Shown here in pieces: positions 25,561 through 38,334 of a stretch of DNA of 64,000 nucleotides; positions within the stretch are counted from its first letter, which is position 1; each line of letters begins with the position of its first letter. Made by a program: the position numbers and the translations under genes. This DNA is from Chondrilla cf. caribensis (lineage: Eukaryota; Porifera; Demospongiae; Chondrillida; Chondrillidae). Location: contig OZ026552.1 of NCBI GenBank assembly GCA_964020155.1, positions 4,571,548 through 4,635,547 of the forward strand. The letters run 5' to 3'. Under the pieces are notes generated by a model. It was not told the origin of the DNA, ran no database searches, and was given only the letters and a program-made list of their open reading frames with translations.

Positions 25561-26727
25561 TGCAGTGACACAATATCTGATACAAGTAATAGATGGACAA
25601 TTTACATGCAAAAGTGCACATAGTCCAATACAACATATTATATGTAATAGAAATGTGTCTACTAATTTTCTGCCTTGTTCTCGCACAATTAATCCTAACA
25701 ATGAAACCTGTCTGGTGACCTGTGCTGTATCACTGACCTGTGCTAGATGGCTTATGTATATACAGTTTTTCTTTTGATCTACCCCTCAAACAGCATACAA
25801 GTATGTTTATGTAAATGAATTAATGCATGTACTTACTTGGAAATTTAAGTGAGGCAGTGGAATAATTACATAATACAGAAAATCAATTTTTGGATTCACT
25901 GAATGCATGGTCATAACGGTTGGGAGGATAGTCCGTACATTATTGGGTGTACATGTGCATGGCTAGTACATGGGAATACACGCACATAACACATATAATA
26001 TACACATGTACATATTGTGCACGTGGATATGCACTTTGTACTTTCACAACCTGGCAAGGAGTTACTGAATGCTCAACTACTCTGTACACAACACTTACTG
26101 GCTGTTTCATGGCAACTGCTAGTATCAAATTCTATCCTGCCAGAGGTACATTCACATGTACACACAGACTATGTACATATGTACCATTAGTGAACGCCCT
26201 CAACAGTAAAGCATACATCAAACATGTCAAGTGAAGATGTGGCTACTTTGAACCAGCCTCATTAGTGACCTTGCTCAGCAACATCCTTTGAAATGAACCA
26301 ATTACAGTACTTTGGAGACCTCAGGTTCATGAACCTTGTAAACATGTCTACAACATTTCATGGATTTCGGAGCTGATTGAAATACAATAGTGTCTTCTGG
26401 ATTCTTTACAAATGCACAACATACTCAATGACCTGATCCTATCATTGTGCATACATTTGACTAATGTCAACATAATACAGGCTTACAGTACGTACAGCAT
26501 ACATTAGGAAGGAGCTAATAGTACAAAGCTCAATAGTACAAAGCTCAATACACCAGCATATATATGGAGCTACTTTCAATTTGACAGCAACACTACAACA
26601 ACACACTGTCAGTATGTACCATGGTACATATGTACATTGAAGAACAGCAGATGCTCTGAATGGGATTCATTGTCAATGAATAATTTAAAAAATAGTTACA
26701 ACTGCTACATAACTGGAAGTTGAACGG

Positions 26728-26736
26728 CTATAAATA
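26728..26736 (+). promoter_or_regulatory. TATA box upstream of FRL-B
   Basis: CTATAAATA in the alpha-type promoter context (GGAAGTTGAACGG just upstream). The closer TATA seen in the other beta genes H and J is missing here, so the distance to the ATG is about 90 bp rather than 35-45 bp. Confidence 0.6.
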
Positions 26737-26824
26737 CAGGACACCGCTCTAGCTGAACTCTGGCTGGTGTGTAGATTCAAGAGATAGAAAGCAGAGCTAC
26801 CTACGTACGTACTACCACTGACCA

Positions 26825-28376
26825 ATGTTTGAATTCAAGTGTGAGACTAGCATGTGGTGTGTTCTAGTGGCAACTCTCTTGTGCGCTCAAATTATTTTGG
26901 CAGAAACTTCCGTTTCTTTGGGAAGAGGTGTAGCTGACACTAGCCACCTTGTGACCAAGGTAAGTACCACTGAGTACTAAGTGTAGGAATGGGAGGGACA
27001 TTGTATACAGATTCTGACAGCAAAAGCCACAATAACAATGTAGATGTGTTGATATGTTGATCCAAATGCACTAAAGAGATGAGTACATATACCATTGACA
27101 TTCTCAACAAAATATATAGGAACGTGTGTACATACGTACGTATACGTACATATGTAGGTATTAGGAATAAAGTTGAATTGAGAAAGTTAACTCTTGTTGT
27201 TGTTGTTGTTGTTGTTGCTGTTTATGGTGACGGTAATGACCGTACTTTTATCTGCATTGCAGAGGTCCATACCCACTACACAATGTGACAAGTCTACAGA
27301 GGGAAATTCTCACTACAACTCCTCACAACTGACATGGTGTGGATTTGTCAGGGGGGGAGATGGATACCATACAAGTGAGGCATTGCACAAAATATAATGT
27401 ATATGTACTGTACGTCTGTATGTACATACACATGTACATGCATTGATGGATAGATTAATATATACACATTGCTGACCTTCACACCACCGATTTATCATCC
27501 ACCCTACAGACTGACACTTTCACTGGGGACAACCCGGGATTACCCAGGGTCATCCTGTAAGCACATACTGGAATTCCTCAATGCTACCTGCAACAAGACT
27601 CAGATAGATGGACCTTACTGGATCTCACTCAGAGATGAATGCCCTCAAAAGGAACAGACCATACAGGTGAACATGTGCTTTTTTTATCACAAACAAATGT
27701 TGACGAAGGAGATATGGTGGTGGAAATATAATAAAATAATCCTGCATACATACATACGTATGTACTTCGGTACTTTCTATTATACTGAGAATACAATCGG
27801 TATTTCTTTATTCTCTCTCACTTTCAACAGGTTTGGTGTGACATGTCCACATGTGGAGGAGGATGGACACTAGTGTGGAAACACTCCTACATGGAGGTTA
27901 CTCCACTCACATCAGACATGTACTACTTCTCCAGTCACTACAGACCCTGTACCGATATCAACAGTGGATGGTGCAATGTACCCCATAAATTTCGCCTCAA
28001 GCCCACTGAAATGATGATAGTTGCCTACCACAACAAAAGAGTCGTGTATGCCTATCGAGGGAAATTTAACCGTAACATTGACTCGGACTGGACAGGAGGG
28101 ATTCTACTGGATCACCACAAGTGTGTGGACCATTGTACCAAAAGTGAAAGTAATGGAGTTCGACCAGCACCTAGTGATCATGCTAATAGTGATAACAGAC
28201 TTCTTGGAATTGCCTTTGATAAACTCTCTCCTGACAACTACTATGTCAGTTGCGATACATTCAAAATAAACTTTGACAATCCTGTGGATTGTCGCTGGCA
28301 TGACTGTCAACTGCCAACTTCCATTTCTGCTAGAAGACTAGAAACTCAAATGACAGTAGCCATGTATGTACGGTGA
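26825..28376 (+). pseudogene. FRL-B: beta-type copy with exon-2 frameshift
   Basis: Exons 26825-26959, 27263-27374, 27510-27666, 27831-28376. Beta subtype: a longer first exon (MFEFKCETSMWCVLVATLL) and a distinct exon 3 (GSSCKHILEFLNATC, DGPYWISLRDECPQKEQ). Exon 2 is 112 bp instead of 113: one A is missing near 27327 (CCTCACAACTGACATGG against CCTCACAAACTGACATGG in H and J). This shifts the frame before the VWIC module. Exon 4 remains fully open (ends CDTFKINFDNPVDCRW...TQMTVAMYVR), so the lesion is recent, or is an assembly/sequencing error. The in-frame second ATG at 26852 gives a better signal peptide. Confidence 0.8.
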
Positions 28377-30456
28377 TTGGTTGCTGCAGGAATGGACTGG
28401 CAAAGTAACACAATATCTGATACAACTATGTTTACGTACATCAATTAATGCATGTACTTACTTGGAAATTTAAGTGAGGTAGTGGAATAATTACATGATA
28501 CAGAAAATCAATTTTTGGATTCACTGAATGCATGGTCATGACGGTTGGGAGGATAGTCTGTACATTATTGGGTGTACATGTGCATGGCTAGTACATGGGA
28601 ATACATGTACGTATATAACACATACGTATATTATACCCATGTACACATTGTGGATATGCACTTTGAACCTTCACAACCTGGCAAGGAGTTACTGCTCAAA
28701 ATATGTCAAATTAGCAAGACTCCACTGTACTTGGTTATAGCCTTGTCTCAACCTCTAGATCTCATTGGATTATGTAAATGTACATAACACCTACTCTGTA
28801 CATAACACCTACTCTGTACATAATGTCTACTCTGTATAACACTTACTGATCTATCTAAATTCTATCTGGCCAGAGGCACATTCACATGCACACACAGAAT
28901 ATGTACATATGTACTATTAGTGAACCCCCTCAACAGTAAAGCATATATCAAACATATCAAGTGAAGATGTGGCTACTTTGAACCAGCCTCATTAGTGACC
29001 TTGCTCAGCAACATCCTTCAAATGAACCATTTGCAGTGCTTTGGAGACCTCAGGTTCATGAACCTTGTAAACATGTCTACAACATTTTATGGATTTCAGA
29101 GATGATTGAAATACAATAGTGTCTTCTGGATTCTTTACAAATGCACAACATGATCCTATCATTGTGCATACATTTGACTAATGCCAACATAATACAGGCT
29201 TACAGTACAGCATACATTAGGAAGGAGTTAACAGTACACAGTTATATTGTCAATGACCAGATTGAGTATACATATGGAGCAGCTTTTGATAAGCACCATT
29301 TTGAATAGCTCATGGGAAAGTGGGCGTGTCAACCTGATATGTCAACCAGATCTAGCTGGGGACGTGAACTAACTTATGAAGTAATTCCTATCTCAATAGG
29401 TGGCCAGTAACCCCAGATACATTTGGAAGTGCTTAATACTATTTCAATGTATGGCATAGTATAGGAGAAAAAACACTAAGCACCTTTTTGAATGTCTCAT
29501 TGGAATGAGAGCGTGTCAACCTGGTATTTGTACCAGAGATAGCTGGGGGTGTGAACTAACTTATGAAACCATTCTCATCTCAATAGATGGCCTGTAACCC
29601 CAGTTAGATTCGGAGGTGCTTAATATTCTTTCAATATATAGGATAGTATATGTATGTAGGAGAGAAAATGCTAAGCACCTTTTTAAATAGCTCATGGAAA
29701 AGTGGGCGTGTCAACCTGATATCTTTACCAGACCTAGCTGGGGACGTCAACAAACTTATGAAACATTTTCCATCTCAGTAGCTAATCCATAACCACAGCT
29801 ACATTTGGAGGTGCTTACTGTATTCTCAATGTATGGGATAGTATAGGAGAGAAAATGCTAAGCACCTTTTTAAATAGCTCATGGCAAAGTAGACGTGTCA
29901 ACCTGGTATCTTTACCAGAACTAGCTGTGGACAAAAACTAACCTATGCAACAATTCCCATCTCTGTAGCTAATCCATAACCCCAGCTACATTCGGAGGTG
30001 CTTAATATTGTTCAATGTATGGAAGAATATAGGAGAGAATATGCTAAGCACCTTTTTGAATAGCTCATGGAAAAGTGAATGTGTCAACCTGATATTTATA
30101 CCAGATTGACCTGAGGATGTGAACTAATTTATCAAACAATTCCCTACATTAGGAGGTGCTTAATATTGTATGGAAGAGTATAGGAGAATAAATGCTAAGC
30201 ACCCTTTTAAATAGCTCTTGGAAATGTTGGGGTGTCAACCTGATATTTTCACCAGGCCTAGCTGGGGATGTCAACAAACTTATGAAACAATTCCCATCTC
30301 CGTAGCTAACCCATAACTCCATATGTATTCTTCAATGTACATATGTACCATGGGTACATATGTACATTGAAGAATAGCAGATGCTCTGAATGAGATTCAT
30401 TGGCAATGAATAATTATAAAGATAGCTACAACTGCTCATAACTGGAATTTGAATGG
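28377..30456. repeat. FRL flank with ~185-bp tandem array
   Basis: 28377-29280 is the usual FRL 3' flank (CTGTACATAACACCTACT repeats near 28782-28835; AGTGAAGATGTGGCTACTTT). The tandem array at 29285-30310 is listed separately. 30330-30456 is the FRL-C 5' flank. No gene is recognised. Confidence 0.75.
29285..30310. repeat. Six tandem units of about 185 bp
   Basis: Units start near 29291, 29478, 29672, 29861, 30045 and 30196 with TAAGCACCTTTTTNAATAGC-like sequence. They contain GTGTCAACCTGATAT and TAGCTGGGGACGTGAAC. Divergence between units is 10-20% by eye. One isolated unit occurs at about 48963-49150. Confidence 0.85.
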
Positions 30457-30465
30457 CTATAAATA
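30457..30465 (+). promoter_or_regulatory. TATA box of FRL-C
   Basis: CTATAAATA about 54 bp upstream of the ATG; the ETS-like core is degraded (ACTGGAATTTGAA). Confidence 0.7.
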
Positions 30466-30518
30466 CAGGACATATCTCCAGCTGAACACCACCTGGTGTG
30501 TAGATTCATTAGGTCAAC

Positions 30519-31644
30519 ATGTGGAGCTTTCTGGTAGTGATCTTGATCATTGGTGAGATTGGTTCAGTGGAGAGCACTGTCTCGTTGGAGGAGACAACAA
30601 CTGACATATCTCACACTATCAACAAGGTGAGTGGGGGAGGTGGAGGAACACTGGTTGTGGGGTGATGGTGATGGTGACCACATGCATTCATCTACTCTAC
30701 AGAGATCAGCACCAACTACACCATGTGACAAATCTAGGGAAGGAAACGCCATCTACAGTCAGCAACAAACTGATACAGTGTGGATTTGTAAGAGTGGAAA
30801 GTGGACACCTTTCAAGTAAGACACTATATTATGTAGTAATATATGACACACACAACACAATCTACTGTACTCCATTCTACAGGTTAACACTATCACTGGG
30901 AGCTACTCAAGATGTTCCCGCATCATCCTGTAAGGAGATACAACAATCACTAACTGCTAACTGCTACCAACCTCCAACAGATGGGATGTACTGGATCACA
31001 ATACAAGACCAATGTACCAACCAGACACAGACTATAAAGGTAACATGCTACAATACATCACAGAATGTACATTACAACTTACATCCTCTCTCTCTCGTAC
31101 ACTACAACAGGTTTGGTGTGACATGTCAACATGTGGAGGAGGATGGACACTAGTGTGGAAACACTCCTACATGGAGGTTACTCCACTCACATCAGACATG
31201 TACTACTTCTCCAATCACTACAGACCCTGTACCGATATCAACAGTGGATGGTGCAATGTACCCCAGAAATCTCGCCTCAAGCCCACTGAAATGATGATAG
31301 TTGCCTACCACAACAAAAGAGTCGCGTATGCCTATCGAGGGAAATTTAATCGTAACATTGACTCGGACTGGACAGGAGGGATTCTACTGGATCACCACAA
31401 GTGTGTGGACCATTGCACCCATAGAAATGGAGTTCGTCCAGCACCTAGTGCTGAGGGGGATAACAGATTATTTGGGATTGCCTTTGATAAACGCTCTCCT
31501 GACAACTACTATCACAATTGTGATACATTCGCCATCAGTTTTAACAATCCTAGAGAGTGTCGCTGGTATGACTGTCACCTGCCAACTTCCATTTCTGCTA
31601 CAAGGTCAAGTACTCAAATGACAGTAGCCATTTATGTACGCTGA
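30519..31644 (+). CDS. FRL-C: secreted GGGWT/fibrinogen-like protein, intact
   Basis: Exons 30519-30626, 30703-30815, 30883-31039, 31111-31644; 303 residues. Alpha-2 subtype with signal peptide MWSFLVVILIIGEIGSVES. Exon 2 carries CDKSREGN and VWICKSGKWTPFK; exon 3 SSCKEIQQ and DGMYWITIQDQC; exon 4 CDMSTCGGGWTLVWKHSY. The variable tail reads FDKRSPDNYYHNCDTFAIS, NPRECRWYDCHLP and SATRSSTQ. All four exons have standard splice sites and no stop. It is predicted to be secreted and disulfide-rich. It lies directly left of the misplaced C11orf65 5' block. Confidence 0.87.
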
Positions 31645-32003
31645 TTGGTTGCTGCAGGAATGGGCTGGCAAAGTAACACAATATCTGATACAACTATGTT
31701 TACGTACATCAATTAATGCATGTACTTACTTGGAAATTTAAGTGAGGCAGTGGAATAATTACATAATACAGAAAATCAATTTTTGGATTCACTGAATGCA
31801 TGGTCATGACGGTTGGGAGGATAGTCCGTACATTATTGGGTGTACATGTGCATGGCTAGTACATGAGAATACACTTCCTTATATTTTGTACAATGAACTA
31901 TAATACTTTGCCCCTTATAATGCTACAAGTGCATAGAGTATATGTACAATCTACATACATACAGTATCACATACATAATATGGTTATGTACGTACATACT
32001 TAC
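31645..32003. other. FRL-C 3' flank up to the C11orf65 block
   Basis: Similarity to other FRL 3' flanks holds to about 31868 (TAGTACATGAGAATACAC) and then stops. This marks the left boundary of the about 3.17-kb inserted or retained block with C11orf65 exons. Confidence 0.6.
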
Positions 32004-32383
32004 TCTTGTTGGAACCAGTCTCCATCCGTTGTTCTCCCAGCGTTGGTACCAGTTATTTTTTCCTGAAGTATTCCAATAGAGGACATTACTCATGTACATA
32101 ATAATATTATACTGTAAACATTACAATTGATTAGAAGGATACTGTTACAGTATAAATTACACAGAAGTGTAAGTATGTCTAATATAGCATTAAAATACTA
32201 TTCTTTTATGTACATTTGTATGTGTACAATTTTATACATAACTAAGTCTACTCCAATTCAATGTACATATGCACATATGAACATAGTTCAAATTTCTGGA
32301 TGATGTGCTTACCCCCAACGACCATTTGTTATAAATATCTTTATAATAAGTACAAGACTCTACTGTATACGTATATGCAAACA

Positions 32384-32409
32384 CACACTCACACTCACAG
32401 ACACACTCA

Positions 32410-32480
<71 letters not shown>
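32384..32480. repeat. (CA)n microsatellite next to a C11orf65 exon
   Basis: CA run ending immediately beside the exon at 32485-32653. On the minus strand the donor GTAGGTGTGTG merges into the repeat. Confidence 0.93.
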
Positions 32481-32483
<3 letters not shown>

Positions 32484-32892
32484 CCTCCATCTGTCTTCTC
32501 CTCCATCTTCTTCTGCCCCACTTTGTTGTGCACGTCTCCTGCTAGCAGTCTCCTGTGTTGCATGACTGTGTAGTCTCTTGGACTGGAAGCACAGAGGTCT
32601 ACGATGTTCCGGTACGTGAATATCTTGTAGTAGACGTTGGGAGGGAAGGTCTCCTACACAAATGTATGTATGTACGTATATAGCATTATTCAGCTACGTA
32701 TACATACGTACGTATGTACAATGTGCATACATACATGCGTATATACGTACGTATGCATATGTATACGTAATATGTACGTACGTACGTATGTGTATATATA
32801 CGTACACATGTATGTGCACCAAGACTTACTCCACCTAGTCGAAAACGAACACGAACACCAGCTGCTCTGTCCAGTAATGAAGCCTGATCGTG

Positions 32893-32902
32893 AGTGTGTG
32901 TG

Positions 32903-32970
<68 letters not shown>
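32893..32970. repeat. (GT)n microsatellite
   Basis: GT run about 10 bp outside the acceptor of the C11orf65 exon at 32830-32883. Confidence 0.95.
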
Positions 32971-32973
<3 letters not shown>

Positions 32974-34202
32974 ATAAGAAAAATTCTGTGAGCCAGAGAA
33001 TACAATCATATCTGTAGGTAGTGCAAGACACTGTTAACATATAAGAGACTTTATACAAACCTACTGATAATACATGCATACAAATGTACGTATGTACGTA
33101 TGTACTTGAGTACACATACGTATGTACGTATAAATAGTATTATACACAAATGTTTATAAAGATTGTCAACTAACAGAGCTGATCACATTCAGAAATACTG
33201 AACAGCAGATACTGAACAAGGTAGACATATGTACATGTGTATATACTCCACATTCAAGGACATGACACACATACATATGTACGTATAAATGTGGATGATA
33301 ATACTATTATTATTCACACACACACACCTCTTTTGGGTTGATACAGCGCAGCATGAGGGAGGGTTCACCACACCCATTGAAATTAATCAAATCTCTATAA
33401 AATCTGTAGACCTTTGTATTCTGAAAGTGGAAATGTGTATATACATACGTACGTACATATTTGAGTGTGTACGTACGTACGTATGTACGTACGTATGTAC
33501 AGCACTTAATACACACAACAGTGCACCTATGTATAGTATGTACAATCAAAATCCACTGCAATATTATGTACATACGTACATACATACGTATTATCTTAAG
33601 TAACCAGCGATAATGATGTGATGATACTGTATTAGCAGATAACTGCTTTGGAAAATCACTCTCTGAGAACAAAGTCCACCAATTTGTCAGCTCACATTGA
33701 AACTTCTCCAAGTTCTTTGTATGACCTCGGCTGCCTTCCTCGGAGGAAGTTTCACATCTTCAATGATGGGAGGCAAAGGATCGGAAGAGATTCCACCTAC
33801 ATCCTTCAACACAGGACCAAGAATTTCCTTGAATAGCCGCCTACACTCAAAAACAATTGTTTGAATAAGAGTGATGGCAGTAAATATACGTACATATGCA
33901 CAAAAGTTTATAGGGATGAAGTAACTTGCATACACATGTACTAAAATACGAAAAGGCCTATAAATGGGGCTGGGGTGTTCATTAAGTTTGGGAAATTTCA
34001 CTATTTTACCTTATGATACATGCCAAGGTTCTATACTGCTTCCATGGGAAATACAGTACGCGACGTCCACCTGTGTGTACCTGTGGCTAATATAACCATG
34101 GATACTCTAACACACAAACCTTGTTCTGTGACCTCTCCATAGACGCTGTATTTCAATAGCAGCCGCAACGGAACACCCCAACCTCCGCTCCCTGATAACC
34201 CT

Positions 34203-35484
34203 CTACACGGACGATTGACACAAATATAAAAGTACAAATGTGAAGTATTAACGTATCCGAGACTTGGTGTAATACCTTTCTTTCGCCGGATACGCCAAGA
34301 CTACTCAAATCCGTGACATCTTCGCCTTATTAGATAGTACACGAAAGTAGAAATAAAACAAGCAATAACTAGCTGGATACATTGATAAACGTTCAGATTC
34401 AATACACTAGAGAATACCTGGAAAGTTGACGTTCCTCAAAAGTGCACTGGCTTCTTTCTTGGACAGCATGCTAACGTTTCACCATCTATGCCTGATACGC
34501 CATTTTATAGGTTTCCATAACAACCACATCATGTTGAGCAATGTTACGCAACCCCCGGCCCTAGTTCATAACAACTGGAACGGTCCTATTGGACAACCAG
34601 GGAATCCCGTCGTACAACCAGACAGGCCCATCCGATCGTACAACTGGATAAGCCCATTTAACAACCATGTAATTCTGTTGTACAATCCCATTATGTCACC
34701 CTTAGAATACAACATTACAAATGCACTCTCTTTTCTTGCGGGATATTGTAATTCTGTTGTGAGCTTTGACAAATTCTGAATGGGAAGGGTGATATATGCA
34801 ACCACATATGTATCGCATTTGATCTGGAATTAACCATAGACCGAAACATTGATATTATGTACAATATCACGTATAGGATAAATTAAATAGATACGAATTA
34901 TTCCATCACTGAGACACTATAATGGTGGAGGATTTTCAATATCTCTCTTGATTGCAATCAACTGCAACTCCATGGCCTTATGGGGTTTCCCTGTATAAAT
35001 ATTTAATATCTATTTATCTATCTATCTATCTATCTAAGTGAAGATGTGGCTACTTTCAACCAGCCTCATTAGTGAGCTTGCTCAGCAACATCCTTTGAAA
35101 TGAACCATTTGAAGGGCTTTGGGGATATCAGGTTCATGAACCTTGTAAATGTGTTTATGGTTCTCCAAAGTCGATTGAATTACAATTATAAAATTGAAAA
35201 AAATTAAAATTAAAATTGAATTATAGTGTCTTCTGGATTCTTTACAAATGCACAACATACTCAATGACCTGACCCTATCATTGTTTCTCAGCAAAATCAT
35301 TTGTAAAAAATCATTTGCAGTGCTTCAGAGACCTCAACTTCATAAACCTTGTAAACACCTTTATAGATTTCCAAAGTTGATTGAAATACAATAGTGTCTT
35401 CTGGATTCTTTACAAATGCACAACATACTCAATGACCTGATCCTATCGATCATTGTGCATTGTACATAAACAGAAGTTGAACAG
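34203..35484. other. Upstream region of C11orf65 5' half and junction back into FRL flank
   Basis: 34203-34500 may hold the true first exon and promoter of the C11orf65 homologue. 34550-34760 has loosely repeated GTACAAC/CCCAT modules but no gene. A (TCTA)n run at about 35009-35036 lies exactly at the junction where FRL-flank similarity (AGTGAAGATGTGGCTACTTT) resumes and continues to the FRL-D promoter. Confidence 0.55.
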
Positions 35485-35493
35485 CTATAAATA
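35485..35493 (+). promoter_or_regulatory. TATA box of FRL-D
   Basis: CTATAAATA about 54 bp before the ATG; preceded by CAGAAGTTGAACAG. Confidence 0.7.
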
Positions 35494-35546
35494 CAGGACA
35501 ACGCTCTAGCTGGACACCAACTGGTATGTAGATTCAAGACTTCAAC

Positions 35547-36673
35547 ATGTGGAGCTTTCTGGTAATGATCTTGATCATTGGTGAGATTGGTTCAGTGGAG
35601 AGCACTGTCCTGTTGGAGGAGACAACAACTGACATATCTCACACTATCAACAAGGTGAGTGGGGGAGGTGGAGGAACACTGGTTGGGGGGTGATGGTGAT
35701 GGTGACCACATTCATCTACTCTACAGAGATCAGCACCAACTACACCATGTGACAAATCAAGGGAAGGAAACGCCATCTACAGTCAGCAACAAACTGATAC
35801 AGTGTGGATTTGTAAGAGTGGAAAGTGGACACCTTTCAAGTAAGACACTATATATAGGAATATATGACAAACACAACACAATGTACTGTAATCCATTCCA
35901 CAGGCTAACACTCTCACTGGGAGCTACTCAAGATGTTCCCGCATCATCCTGTAAGGAGATACGACAATCACTAACTGCTAACTGCTACCAACCTCCAACA
36001 GATGGGATGTACTGGATCACAATACAAGACCAATGTACCAACCAGACACAGACTATAAAGGTAACATGCTACAATACATCACAGAATGTACATTACAACT
36101 TATATCCTCTCTCTCTCTCGTACACTACAACAGGTTTGGTGTGACATGTCAACATGTGGAGGAGGATGGACACTAGTGTGGAAACACTCCTACATGGAGG
36201 TTACTCCACTCACATCAGACATGTACTACTTCTCCGATCACTACAGACCCTGTACTGATATCAACAGTGGATGGTGCAATGTACCCCAGAAATCTCGCCT
36301 CAAGCCCACTGAAATGATGATAGTTGCCTACCACAACAAAAGAGTTGTGTACGCCTATCGGGGGAAATTTAACCGTAACATTGACTCGGACTGGACAGGA
36401 GGAGTTCTACTGGATCACCACAAGTGTGTGGACCATTGTGCCAGAAGTGATACTAATGGCGTTCGTCCAGCACCTAGTGCTCACGGGGATAGCAGATTTC
36501 TTGGGATTGCCTTTGATAAACTCTCTCCTGACAACTACTATGCCAATTGTGATACATTCCGCAACAGTTTTGACAATCCCGGAGAGTGTCGCTGGCATGA
36601 CTGTCACCTGCCAACTTCCATTTCTGGTACAAACAGAAATACTCAAATGACAGTAGCCATTTATGTACGGTGA
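35547..36673 (+). CDS. FRL-D: secreted GGGWT/fibrinogen-like protein, intact
   Basis: Exons 35547-35654, 35727-35839, 35904-36060, 36134-36673; 305 residues, alpha-2 subtype (MWSFLVMILIIGEIGSVES). Framework as in FRL-C. The tail is distinctive: HCARSDTNGVRPAPSAHG, FDKLSPDNYYANCDTFRNS, NPGECRWHDCHLP and SGTNRNTQ. The Cys pair NCDT/ECRW is present. All splice sites are consensus. The gene is followed at once by duplicon X2. Confidence 0.87.
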
Positions 36674-37984
36674 TTGGTTGTTGCAGGAATGGGCTGGCAA
36701 AGTAACACAATATCTGATACAACTATGTTTACGTACATCAATTAATGCATGTACTTACTTGGAAATTTAAGTGAGGCAGTGGAATAATTACATAATACAG
36801 AAATCAATTTTTGGATTCACTGAATGCATGGTCATGACGGTTGGGAGGATAGTCCGTACATTATTGGGTGTACATGTGCATGACTAGTACATGGGAATAC
36901 ATGCATATAACACATATAATATACCCATGTACACATTGTGGATATGCACTTTGAACCTTCACAACCACCATACTGCTGAATGTATTGCATGTACATATTA
37001 CATATTATACGTATATATATGCAGTTCCTACTGTATTATTATCAATGATGAGCATGGTGTCCCTAGTGGGGATCATAACTTAGATATTCAACTGCAGTCA
37101 ATCTCTCACAACTTGTTGTTGAAAGAGGTGGTATATTGATTAACGAGGTTGGCAAATAAACTTAACATTCATTACTGTTCGTGTAGTATTATATTTGCAT
37201 TGAAAAATTATTTGGGATAAAAGGTTCAGTGGGTAAAAGATTATGGTGGTGGATTTACAACAATTCACTAGCTGTAGTACATACACATTCAGGACAATAT
37301 TATGCAGTTGAGAGTGTGCTCGTGGAATATCCACGGTATGGTATGTATGACCAAGTGAATGGTATATATGATGGACTTGCTGTTCCTGCCACAGGAAGTT
37401 ACAGCAAACTGGGAATTAACTTCCTGTTCTTCTTGTGACAGGAAGTGGTATCAAATAAACAATGAATTACCTTCTTCAGAATATAGGAAATGAACTATAC
37501 ATATATAATGCATACTTTGTATTATGGAACCCTGTTCTCTTATACATATTGTAATGCAACTAACCATTAGAAGAGGAAATGACATTCAATCCATGCAAGA
37601 TGGAAGAGGTGTGTGCTGCATGGGTACTGATTAACATAATTAAACAAATTGAAAAAGGAAATGAATCCACCTGGTCATGAGGGTGTGAGGATTTCACCCA
37701 CTGTGTCTGGGTTTCTCCTGGCCACCAGATCTCCCAAGAGGATTCGTTCGTGGATGTCTGTTTCTGGGAAATGGTTGACAAATGACAATCACAAGTGATA
37801 ACACAGCACGTACAGGTAATTCCACATCTTCATACCATATGTGTACACATATGTCCATGCAGTACAGTACATATGTATGGATATTGAGTCTAACCTGCCT
37901 AGCAAGTACCGTGAAGGACACAACAAATCTCTACTTCTTATCAGAGGTATTAGCTATCAACACTGGTGGACAGCAGTGCATGTG
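36674..37984. repeat. FRL-D 3' flank and left part of duplicon X2
   Basis: The FRL 3' flank runs to about 36967, where it joins X sequence (GAATGTATTGCATGTACATA). An identical join occurs at 50998 after FRL-G, so the FRL(alpha-2)-X junction was duplicated as a unit. It includes the ETS-motif cluster and the diverged MITE, and ends at the transposon insertion site ATGTG (37980-37984). Confidence 0.8.
37391..37446. promoter_or_regulatory. ETS-type motif cluster (X2)
   Basis: ACAGGAAGT at 37391-37399, ACTTCCTGT at 37419-37427 and ACAGGAAGT at 37438-37446, preserving the inverted pairing of X1. Confidence 0.5.
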
Positions 37985-38334
37985 CAAGGCCGGCGCAAGT
38001 GGTCCGGCAAGTCCGGCATTTGCCGGACCACTTTTCAGGCCAAACTCCTGAAAAAAAAAAAACAATATTGACTTTTACCAAATGTGATGTGTGCAAATCA
38101 CCTGTATGAATCTGATTTAGAACTAAAATTCTCCTTAGCTAAAGCATAGAAGGAAAGAATTGATTTGTAAGCTGTTTAGGGAGAACGACAGCGAACGTTA
38201 GCGACGGCTGTGTAGAAGCGCCATCTTGGGAGCGGTCATGCATGCGATACATGTATTGCACAATCCGTCCAAAGCTATAGATTACGTAAAATGAAATAAA
38301 CTACATACTAATAGTGATAAAGAAAAAGAGGAAA

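Larger units (their letters stand above)
24354..26727. repeat. FRL flank: duplicated non-coding sequence with two exon-4 relics
   Basis: Two successive copies of the FRL 3' flank (from about 24354 and from about 25540), recognisable by GGTCATGACGGTTGGGAGGA or variants and AGTGAAGATGTGGCTACTTT. These are followed by the 5' flank of FRL-B with CAGTATGTACCATGG and CAGCAGATGCTCTGAATG. No new gene is seen apart from the two relics listed separately. Confidence 0.75.
32004..34202 (-). pseudogene. C11orf65: C11orf65 homologue, 5' half (exons for N-terminal region)
   Basis: Exons in transcript order: 34202-34120, 33840-33696, 33420-33328, 32883-32830, 32653-32485, 32062-32004; phases agree. They encode IEIQRLWRGHRTR and AAEVIQRTWRSFN (IQ-type), VYRFYRDLINFNGCGEPS, RCINPKE, LLDRAAGVRVRFRLGG, PPNVYYKIFTYRNIVDLCA and NNWYQRWENNGWRLVP. 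This is colinear with the vertebrate protein (proposed mitochondrial-fission role; poorly characterised). A possible first exon at 34418-34469 (MLSKKEASALLRNVNFP) does not fit the phase and is left out. The last exon ends in phase 0 with GTAAGT, but no continuation lies to the left. The continuing exons are 20 kb to the right. Marked as pseudogene because the order is broken; expression is not excluded. Confidence 0.78.

Noticed and set aside
34418..34469. First exon of C11orf65 (MLSKKEASALLRN)
   Set aside because: Has an ATG and a GT donor but ends in phase 1, whereas the next exon needs phase 0. Kept only as a possibility.
37229..37438. Open frame WWWIYNNSLAVVHTHSGQYYAV, also at 51253-51462
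   Set aside because: Conserved between X2 and X3 only because the duplication is recent; X1 has frame-breaking differences, and there is no splice or signal context.
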